From positions 4,216,001-4,280,000 of the forward strand of contig NZ_MODU01000004.1 in assembly GCF_001885075.1 (NCBI RefSeq): a stretch of 64,000 bases of DNA, read 5' to 3'. Shown one piece after another: positions 58,113-64,000 of the stretch. The position numbers and the translations under genes are program-made. Within the stretch, counting starts at the first letter, position 1, and each line of letters starts with the position of its first letter. This DNA is from Alteromonas sp. V450 (GTDB taxonomy: Bacteria > Pseudomonadota > Gammaproteobacteria > Enterobacterales > Alteromonadaceae). A model generated the notes under the pieces. The model did not search any database, was not told the DNA's origin, and saw only the letters and a program-made list of their open reading frames with translations.

Positions 58113-58363
58113 TTCGATAATAAATAGACTATAAGCTAGCACGTGTTGTCCATTTCTGTGAAAACCCAACGGGCAACACGCGCTAAATTGTCCCTATGCC
58201 TTAGTCTTTCGTCTAGTGTTTCATGTCCTCGCTTCCCCGCGTTTTAACACGCGATATAATGTTTTATCTATTTTTTTATCAAAGCGAAAAATTCAACCTG
58301 ATTTTTGGCACGTTAGACTCAAGATGGCTTTTTATTTGCCCATAAGCTAGCCACAATGATTAT

Positions 58364-59164
58364 ATGAACATAGTAAAATGCCTTAAGGCAGTCTTCCTCA
58401 CTCTTTCACTGTTCGCCAGTGTTCAATCTTCGGCATTTGCTGAATACACGTGCAATATTGATTTTGCTTACGGACTGGCCGTGAATCATAAGCAGTTACG
58501 CGTAATGGACAAGACTCGCACTGTTGTGCAAATCAACGAACAGTCGCAGCTGTTTATTGGAGGTCGTTGGCAGACGCTTAACGACGAGCAGCGAGGTTGG
58601 CTAAAAGAATATTCGTCAGGTCTCCATTATGTTGTTCCGAAAATGATAGTGCTTGCTACGGAAGGTGTAGATTTGGCAATAGATACCATTGAGCATGTTT
58701 ATCTTGGTTTAGTGGGAAGCGATCACGACAGCTATGAACGCCTGAATATTGCAATGAAGCGAGTAAGACACCGCGTAAAAGATAAGTTTAGGCATGCAAG
58801 CAATCACTATTTTATTGGACCTGGATCACTCGAGAGCGTAGATGAGTTTGTTGACAGTGAAATAGAAGCTCAATTAGAAGAGGCGATATCGACTTCTGTT
58901 GGTGGAATTTTGTCTGCTATCAGTGGCATAACATCTGGTGCGGGAGAGGTAAACCAAGAAAAAGTCGCTGAAATTACCCGTCAACTAAACAACGTGGGCG
59001 ATAGCCTTGATGTGGGCGACAAAGCCACAACATTGCGCAAAAAAGCAGAATGGTTCTGCGAAAAACTTAAACGGCTGGATGTAGCCGAAGAAAACCTGAG
59101 GGCAAGCGTACCTGCTTTTAAGCCTTATAATATTATTACGCTGCACGACAATAGCGCTAACTAA
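58364..59164 (+). CDS. DUF2884 (YggN-like) periplasmic protein
   Basis: A 266-residue exported protein (signal peptide MNIVKCLKAVFLTLSLFAS). The pattern CNIDFAYGLAVNHKQLRVMDK, LFIGGRWQTLNDEQRGWLKEYS and a predicted helical middle match E. coli YggN and relatives. Function unknown. It ends with WFCEKLKRLDVAEENLR, the usual family tail. It stands alone. Confidence 0.8.
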   Translation: MNIVKCLKAVFLTLSLFASVQSSAFAEYTCNIDFAYGLAVNHKQLRVMDKTRTVVQINEQSQLFIGGRWQTLNDEQRGWLKEYSSGLHYVVPKMIVLATEGVDLAIDTIEHVYLGLVGSDHDSYERLNIAMKRVRHRVKDKFRHASNHYFIGPGSLESVDEFVDSEIEAQLEEAISTSVGGILSAISGITSGAGEVNQEKVAEITRQLNNVGDSLDVGDKATTLRKKAEWFCEKLKRLDVAEENLRASVPAFKPYNIITLHDNSAN

Positions 59165-59424
59165 TGCGTTAGAAATCAGCTGTTCTAAAAAAGCCTGCCA
59201 TACGAGCCGGGCTATTAGTGAATTCGGAGCCGTTTTGTTGAAATAACAAAGTGGCTTTTTGCTTTTAGGAAACTTTTTCCTTATTTTTCAATGCTAATTG
59301 AACCGAGCAGAAGTGTATGAATAACTCAGAAATGTACGATTAGCTAATTTTTTCAGTAAGTTATTTTAGTGATTTGAATACGAGTGTGAGGGTTTGACCG
59401 TAAGTTTCCGTTTTCATATATCAA
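59165..59424. other. Intergenic AT-rich region
   Basis: About 260 bases between the YggN-like gene and a terminator serving the minus-strand PEP-CTERM gene; with that terminator the gene-free interval is 310 bases. No gene or RNA is visible. Confidence 0.4.
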
Positions 59425-59458
59425 AAAACACTGACCATTTCGATCAGTGCTTTATTTT
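59425..59458 (-). terminator. Intrinsic terminator of the PEP-CTERM gene
   Basis: Inverted repeat CACTGA (59429-59434) and TCAGTG (59444-59449). On the minus strand it is followed by a run of T (complement of AAAAAA). On the plus strand a shorter T-rich tail is present, so it may work both ways. Confidence 0.72.
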
Positions 59459-59474
59459 AAGTCTGAAGCTCTAG

Positions 59475-60074
59475 TTAAGCATGTTTTTTAAATTTACGAG
59501 AAGCTAACCCCATTAAACCTAGAGCAAAAACTGCAAGCGTTGTTGGTTCTGGTACATCAGTAACACCTGCTGCAATAGCTCTTCCTGCAACTGACTCATA
59601 TCCCCAACCGAGAATGCTTTGTGTTCCACTATCATTTTCAGAAATATTTACCCAGCCATAGTGTGTCTGACCCGCTAGTTGAAATGATAATCCAAATATG
59701 CCAGATTCACCGAAACTCATTATTCCTGCGTAATCTGTTGTTCCAACAAAAAAGTCAGTATTACTCCAGTTACTACTTGCTCCTATCATTTCTCCCAATG
59801 AAAATAGATAGCCTCCAGTTCCTGTACCAATATTAACCATATCAGCAACAGCGTTATTAAAATGGAAATCACCATGACCCGTAAGTAAAAACTCACCCAC
59901 TGAACCTAAGGATGAAGTTGAGGTCGCATCTGAAAGCATATCCCAATACAAATCTGTACCTTGAGACACTGTTGATGTTCCTGATGGAGTAAATGTTATT
60001 AATCCAGCATTAGCTAATCCACTAACAGCCAAAGCAACGCTAGCCACTAAGCCTTTTAAAAATTTATTTTTCAT
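59475..60074 (-). CDS. PEP-CTERM sorting-domain protein
   Basis: About 200 residues. A signal peptide (KFLKGLVASVALAVSGLANA) is followed by a Gly/Ser/Asn-rich beta domain (GHGDFHFNNAVADMVNIGTG; LAGQTHYGWVNISEN). The C-terminus has DVPEPTTLAVFALGLMGLA and ends with SRKFKKHA, a typical PEP-CTERM signal (VPEP, hydrophobic helix, basic tail) for exosortase. AGGAAAA precedes the ATG at 60074. No exosortase is in the window. The matrix or polysaccharide it serves is not known. Confidence 0.88.
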   Translation of the reverse strand: MKNKFLKGLVASVALAVSGLANAGLITFTPSGTSTVSQGTDLYWDMLSDATSTSSLGSVGEFLLTGHGDFHFNNAVADMVNIGTGTGGYLFSLGEMIGASSNWSNTDFFVGTTDYAGIMSFGESGIFGLSFQLAGQTHYGWVNISENDSGTQSILGWGYESVAGRAIAAGVTDVPEPTTLAVFALGLMGLASRKFKKHA

Positions 60075-60248
60075 TTGAATTTTCCTTTTAATACCTTTCC
60101 ATCGAGGTTGGAAGGTATTTAATAAAGCTATAAAAAATATTTTTTGGTTATGTAGCACGCAGTATGCCAATTAGGTAAGTTAAGAAAAAACAATAGGTTA
60201 GTGAATTTTTATAATTTAAGATTAGTGCCTTTGCAAAATAACCTGACA

Positions 60249-60662
60249 CTAAAACCGGTTATTCATGATGCTTGGTAGATGTTCGGTTTTGTTACGATAC
60301 ACTTCGTCCATTCGTATTTTATCGAGGCTAAAAGACAACATATCTTCTGCGGTAAATCTTTTTCTAGTTAACCCAAGCCGCATCGCTGGAGTGGAAGGTT
60401 TAGGTTTGTTATTACCAGAAAAGTTGCGGTTGATAGTACGTTCATTGGTCATGCAATAATTAAAGTAAACACGTTTGATTTCGATAAGCTTTGCCATCCA
60501 TTCCGAGTTGTAACCTGCATAGGCATTCCAACGCTTTGCATTGGTGGCACTGGTAACTGGCCTTTCTAAAAAGTTAATGTGTCTTCGTAGGATTTGAAAC
60601 CAATTATCAACACCATAAAGTGATGCGCTTGCCAAGCATTTTGCAATCAACTTTTGGTTCAT
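60249..60662 (-). CDS. Uncharacterised protein, possibly insertion-element related
   Basis: About 137 residues from ATG 60662. I do not recognise it with certainty. The pattern ILRRHINFLERPVTSATNAKRWNAYAGYN (two parts) and TPAMRLGLTRK near the end recalls C-terminal parts of some transposase-like proteins; the usual DDE residues are not evident. It sits in an AT-rich patch between a DnaQ-like exonuclease and a PEP-CTERM gene, same strand. A domesticated or truncated transposase is one possibility. Confidence 0.4.
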   Translation of the reverse strand: MNQKLIAKCLASASLYGVDNWFQILRRHINFLERPVTSATNAKRWNAYAGYNSEWMAKLIEIKRVYFNYCMTNERTINRNFSGNNKPKPSTPAMRLGLTRKRFTAEDMLSFSLDKIRMDEVYRNKTEHLPSIMNNRF

Positions 60663-60749
60663 TTCTTTCACATCACCCAGAGGCAACATCAACGCTAAAC
60701 GCGATTCGCTATTAGTTTATTATCCATTCTGATTTGGCATTACCTACTC

Positions 60750-61502
60750 TCACTCTATTTGATAGTTGTGCTTGCCTAATCGGCGCTTAAGCTCACTATT
60801 GGCTTTGTACGTTGAGTTCTTTGCCACAACACCAAAATTCTCACATTCTGGATTTTTACAAAAGTTAAGCTGGGTATATGAACCTGTCTCTTTGTTCTTG
60901 TAGGCTCTTGGGATGGGTATCGCTTTTGTTGGTGAATGTTTATTTTGCTGTGGCGTTGATTTTAATGGCTCCGCTGTCTCATCAAGTAATTTGATAAATA
61001 ACTCGGCACACAAAGTCGTATCAAGCAACGCACCGTGTTTTGTTCGACTTGAAATATCAATACCGTATCTCAAGCAAGCGGCATCTTGACTGATTTTTCT
61101 AACACCAAGTTTTTCTTTTGCAAATTCCATTGTACATGTAACTTCTGCACAGATATCGGAAATGGTTGAAGTATAGTTAACGCGATTTAACTCTGCGTTT
61201 AAAAATCTTAAATCAAACGCGGCATTGAAGATAATAAGGTGACTTCCTCTAATAAACTCAATGAATTGTTGATGAATATCGCTAAAGGTAGGTTTATCTA
61301 CTAAGTCTTCATCTAGGATTCCGTGAACCTGAAAAGCTCGCTTAACAGACTTTTTTCCCTCAGGATTAATTTTGAGGTTAAACACACAACCAGTAGGAGC
61401 AGCATCTTCATATTCAATGCAGGCTAGGTCGATAATTCGATGGTTACCTTGGAGGGGATCTAAACCTGTTGTTTCCGTATCTAAGAAGACATATTTCGTC
61501 AT
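60750..61502 (-). CDS. DnaQ-like 3'-5' exonuclease
   Basis: A 250-residue protein with a DEDD-type exonuclease: ExoI YVFLDTETTGLDP, ExoII IIFNAAFDLRFLNAEL, and ExoIII region RTKHGALLDTTLCAELF. It is like the epsilon proofreading domain but carries an extra C-terminal segment with two paired cysteines (NFCKNPECENFGVVAKN), possibly a small zinc site. Placed in AT-rich DNA upstream of an unknown protein, it may be accessory rather than the replicative epsilon. Confidence 0.82.
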   Translation of the reverse strand: MTKYVFLDTETTGLDPLQGNHRIIDLACIEYEDAAPTGCVFNLKINPEGKKSVKRAFQVHGILDEDLVDKPTFSDIHQQFIEFIRGSHLIIFNAAFDLRFLNAELNRVNYTSTISDICAEVTCTMEFAKEKLGVRKISQDAACLRYGIDISSRTKHGALLDTTLCAELFIKLLDETAEPLKSTPQQNKHSPTKAIPIPRAYKNKETGSYTQLNFCKNPECENFGVVAKNSTYKANSELKRRLGKHNYQIE

Positions 61503-61655
61503 AATAACTACTCCAATAAATAATATTATAGGAGGTTTTAGCGCGTTTTAAATAACCCATTGAAAAAACTAGCTAATCGTACATTATTTCGATGATTTTG
61601 TAGTAACAAGTGAACGACAGAATAAATTTAATTGTTATTTTTCAGTGGTGTAGAA

Positions 61656-61687
61656 TAAAAAGAGCCACTGTTGTAAAACAGTAGCTC
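61656..61687 (-). terminator. Intrinsic terminator downstream of hemW
   Basis: An 11-bp stem with one mismatch, GAGCCACTGTT (61662-61672) and AACAGTAGCTC (61677-61687), with a 4-base loop. On the minus strand it is followed by a run of five T. It ends the srmB-distal rdgB-hemW transcript. Confidence 0.82.
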
Positions 61688-61759
61688 CGAGTTGACTCAA
61701 TAGCCCGCATACGAGCAGTTTTTTTTTAGAATTAGACATTTTGTGTTTCGACAAAACGG

Positions 61760-62899
61760 CTATACAAAACAAGAAAGCAGAGAGTTAAGATATCGACGGC
61801 CTTTTGCGGTTACTTGCCAGTGACTATCTGAAATAGAAAGTAGCCCTTGTTGATGAGCATCAGACAGGGCGCGCTTAACGTCATCTGTTAATTCAGTACC
61901 TGTGAAGTCATTAAAATCACTTATCGGGCAAGGCTCAACTAAACGAAACCGGTTCATAAAGAACTCAAACGGCAGGTCGTCTCTACTTACCAGCGTTTGC
62001 GTATCTAAATACGGTCGGCTCATTTCCATGTAGCCTCTTGGATGCTTCACTTTTACGGTACGATGAATAGTGCCATTAGCGGCATCGGTAATCTTTCCGT
62101 GGGCACCACAGCCAATGCCTAAGTAGTCGCCAAAGCGCCAGTAATTCAGGTTATGGCGGCATTGATGGCCTGCTTTGGCGTAGCCTGAAATCTCGTACTG
62201 GTGATAGCCCGCACGCTCTAGAAGGCTGTGGCCTTTTTCCTGTATTTCCCACAGAATGTCTTCGTCAGGTAGCTCTGGTGGTTTTGAATAGAAAGGCGTG
62301 TTTGGCTCGATAGTAAGCTGGTACCACGACAGGTGATAGGGATTTAACTCAATACCTTGCTTTAAATCTGACATGGCATTCTCTACGCTTTGCTCAGGTA
62401 GACCATGCATAAGATCTAAATTAAACGTGGGTAGCCCCGCACTGTGTGCTTGTTTTACCGCATTTTCAGCTTGGCTTTCATTGTGAATACGGCCTAGCAC
62501 TTTTAAATGCTTCGGCTGAAAGCTTTGAATGCCCACCGATATTCGGTTTACGCCTGCCTGATAAAAGCCCGCAAACTTACCTGCCTCAACGGTACCTGGG
62601 TTGGCTTCCATGGTTATTTCAGCAGTGTCGCTCAAATTAACCCGCTCTTTTACGCCGTTTAAGATGTCAGCCATGGCCTCGCTTGAAAACAAACTGGGCG
62701 TGCCACCGCCTATAAAGATAGTCTCGACAGGGCGGTCGCCAATACGTTTGGCATCAATGGCTAAATCGTCCAGCAGGTGCGCCACATATTCTTTCTCGGG
62801 TAAATCAGACTTAAGCCCGTGAGAGTTAAAATCACAGTACGGACACTTTTGAACACACCAAGGAATGTGGATATAAAGGCTAAGCGGTGGATTACGCAA
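61760..62899 (-). CDS. hemW: HemW, radical SAM heme chaperone
   Basis: A 379-residue radical SAM protein with the cluster motif CVQKCPYC (Cys15, 19, 22) after YIHIPW, then [29 protein letters not shown] and [20 protein letters not shown], all characteristic of HemW (once called a coproporphyrinogen oxidase homologue). HemW delivers heme to client proteins. Its start overlaps the end of rdgB by 8 bp. Confidence 0.93.
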   Translation of the reverse strand: MRNPPLSLYIHIPWCVQKCPYCDFNSHGLKSDLPEKEYVAHLLDDLAIDAKRIGDRPVETIFIGGGTPSLFSSEAMADILNGVKERVNLSDTAEITMEANPGTVEAGKFAGFYQAGVNRISVGIQSFQPKHLKVLGRIHNESQAENAVKQAHSAGLPTFNLDLMHGLPEQSVENAMSDLKQGIELNPYHLSWYQLTIEPNTPFYSKPPELPDEDILWEIQEKGHSLLERAGYHQYEISGYAKAGHQCRHNLNYWRFGDYLGIGCGAHGKITDAANGTIHRTVKVKHPRGYMEMSRPYLDTQTLVSRDDLPFEFFMNRFRLVEPCPISDFNDFTGTELTDDVKRALSDAHQQGLLSISDSHWQVTAKGRRYLNSLLSCFV

Positions 62900-63494
62900 A
62901 AGTCGCTCTCATATTATCAAGCAAAATCGCTAAGGCGTTGCCGCGATGGCTAATGCGGTTCTTCTCGGCTTTTTCCAATTCTGCAGCTGTGCAGCCATGA
63001 GTTGGCACGTGAAATACCGGGTCGTAACCAAAACCGTCGTTACCAGAGCGAGCAGTTAAAATTTCGCCTTGCCACTTGCCTTGACTAACTAATGGCACTG
63101 GGTCGTCAGCATGACGCATAAACACTAAGGTACAAAAGAAGTGCGCTTTACGCTGGGTTTCGCCATCAAGGGCAGCTAATAGCTTGTCGATATTGGTATC
63201 ATCAGTTGCATCAGCGCCAGCATAGCGGGCTGAATAGATACCGGGTGCACCGCCAAGGGCGTCAACCACTAAGCCTGAGTCGTCAGCAATAGCAGGAAGG
63301 CCTGTTACTTGTGCCGCATGACGCGCTTTAATAATGGCATTTTCAACAAATGTTGTGCCTGTTTCAGGCACATCAGATACACCTAATTCTTTTTGCGCCA
63401 CAACGTCTACACCGTAATCTGCAAACAAAGATGCAAACTCACGTACCTTGCCTTGATTACCTGTGGCTAAAACAATTTTTTCTGGGAATTTCAT
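62892..63494 (-). CDS. rdgB: XTP/dITP diphosphatase RdgB (HAM1 family)
   Basis: A 200-residue house-cleaning pyrophosphatase that removes non-canonical purine NTPs. Motifs: [16 protein letters not shown] (N-terminus), [33 protein letters not shown] and [13 protein letters not shown], with [10 protein letters not shown] near the end. The ATG at 63494 follows GAGGAG; an upstream frame to 63545 is open but lacks family similarity. Confidence 0.95.
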   Translation of the reverse strand: MKFPEKIVLATGNQGKVREFASLFADYGVDVVAQKELGVSDVPETGTTFVENAIIKARHAAQVTGLPAIADDSGLVVDALGGAPGIYSARYAGADATDDTNIDKLLAALDGETQRKAHFFCTLVFMRHADDPVPLVSQGKWQGEILTARSGNDGFGYDPVFHVPTHGCTAAELEKAEKNRISHRGNALAILLDNMRATFA

Positions 63495-63573
63495 TGTGCC
63501 AGACTCCTCGTTTTTTCTTTGCTCCCGAAATAAGCCCGAACACATTTATCGGGTTACTTTAGGTTATTCAGGA

Positions 63574-63679
63574 CGAAGGTTGGGAGTGGTTTGAGCAAAC
63601 CCTCTGCCGCAGGGATGCGGCAGCGGAGCGCACATGGATGTGTTTACCGCGTGTTTGCGAAAGCCACTCCCAACCTTCG
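63574..63679. repeat. Nested palindromic element (REP/MITE-like)
   Basis: Outer arms of 16 bp are perfect: CGAAGGTTGGGAGTGG at 63574-63589 and CCACTCCCAACCTTCG at 63664-63679, extendable to about 27 bp with three mismatches. Inside are two further hairpins: CTGCCGCA/TGCGGCAG (63604-63623) with a 4-base loop, and CACAT/ATGTG (63631-63642). The whole folds as a three-branched structure. It resembles the repeated palindromes in intergenic DNA of related genera; it may also act as a terminator or mRNA stabiliser between srmB and rdgB. Confidence 0.7.
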
Positions 63680-63714
63680 GCCATCGCATCACTCACCCTC
63701 TACGTGCTCAAGTT

Positions 63715-64000
63715 TTACTTTTTCTTTTTAGGCTTAGCTTTTGCCTTTGCTTTGTCTTTGGCCTTCACTTTTTTCTTTTTGGGGCCAATCTTAGGTGTTT
63801 TGTTTTTAGGGCGTAGCTCGTCAATAACGCGAGCTTTCAGTGGCTCGCCCATGTAACGTGCGGTTTTGGCTACCATGTCAAAATCGTGGGCTTCAACCAA
63901 CGATATAGCTGTACCTTTGGCGCCAGCGCGGCCGGTTCTGCCAATACGGTGAACGTAAACGTCGGCTTTGCGCGGCATGTCAAAGTTAATAACATGGCTT
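63715..64000 (-). CDS. srmB: SrmB-type DEAD-box RNA helicase, C-terminal part (truncated by window)
   Basis: The minus-strand frame runs to the window edge, so only the last 94 codons or so are present. The sequence includes [30 protein letters not shown]-box motifs V and VI split over two stretches, then [38 protein letters not shown] written here only in outline, close to E. coli SrmB. A lysine-rich tail ends the protein. SrmB helps early 50S ribosome assembly. No start can be given. Confidence 0.85.
   Translation of the reverse strand, partial: SHVINFDMPRKADVYVHRIGRTGRAGAKGTAISLVEAHDFDMVAKTARYMGEPLKARVIDELRPKNKTPKIGPKKKKVKAKDKAKAKAKPKKKK

Noticed and set aside
1..64000. CRISPR arrays, intact insertion sequences, rRNA genes, prophage structural genes
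   Set aside because: I looked for regularly spaced repeats, transposase motifs with terminal repeats and rRNA signatures and saw none beyond the integrase remnant and one doubtful transposase-like fragment.

Overview
The window reads as chromosomal DNA of a marine gammaproteobacterium, most likely Alteromonas or a close relative. This rests on recognisable family content only: a YbiT-type ABC-F protein, SstT, SrmB, HemW, RdgB, DUF2884, DUF3718, a PA2778/PA2779 pair, a TonB-dependent receptor of the marine catabolic type, and both PEP-CTERM and GlyGly-CTERM proteins. Coding density is high and both strands are used.

Layout. 0.5-4.4 kb: a SAM methyltransferase, an S41 peptidase and the Na+/serine-threonine symporter SstT. 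4.4-11 kb: a complete histidine utilisation locus with two divergent arms (hutI-hutG on the minus strand, hutC-hutU-hutH on the plus strand) around a perfect 24-bp palindrome that is the obvious HutC operator. 11-19 kb: a CreA-like lipoprotein, an MipA/OmpV porin-like protein, a sulfotransferase, a GlcNAc kinase/NagA pair, YbiT and a lipase-like lipoprotein. 19.4-20.8 kb: a PA2779/PA2778 pair.

21.3-34.7 kb: a nine-gene co-directional catabolic operon, the most notable locus. A sigma-54 promoter and two phased palindromes precede a PrpR-type activator. Then come a TonB-dependent receptor, a type III CoA-transferase, an HMG-CoA-lyase-type lyase, HyuA/HyuB ATP-dependent cyclic-amide hydrolase subunits, an isochorismatase-fold amidohydrolase and a LeuC/LeuD-type hydratase. 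Read as chemistry, the enzymes can open a cyclic imide, remove the amide nitrogen, hydrate the resulting (alkyl)maleate, activate the alkylmalate with CoA and split it to an acyl-CoA and a 2-oxoacid. The substrate is not known from sequence; an alkylated maleimide such as a tetrapyrrole breakdown product would fit.

34.8-41.1 kb: a STAS-like protein, an MscS channel, a DUF3592 protein, a beta-lactamase-fold hydrolase, a GlxA/AraC regulator and an HD protein, then an AT-rich stretch. 41.5-45.5 kb: a small island beside a CAT-anticodon tRNA. It holds an integrase pseudogene with two in-frame TAA codons and a tight three-gene operon: a two-TM protein, a GHMP/beta-RFAP-synthase-like protein, and a HAM1-kinase-winged-helix fusion. 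This operon matches no system known to me and may be a nucleotide-centred conflict system.

45.9-50.6 kb: a GlyGly-CTERM choice-of-anchor-B protein divergent from an MbnP/MbnH metal and di-heme pair. 50.8-59.2 kb: small exported proteins, a LytTR regulator with LrgAB, a CheY-CheC fusion with a PAS protein, two DUF1566 proteins and a YggN-like protein. 59.4-61.5 kb: an AT-rich patch with a PEP-CTERM protein, an unknown protein and a DnaQ-like exonuclease. 61.7-64 kb: hemW, rdgB, a nested palindromic repeat and the 3' end of srmB, which is cut by the window edge.
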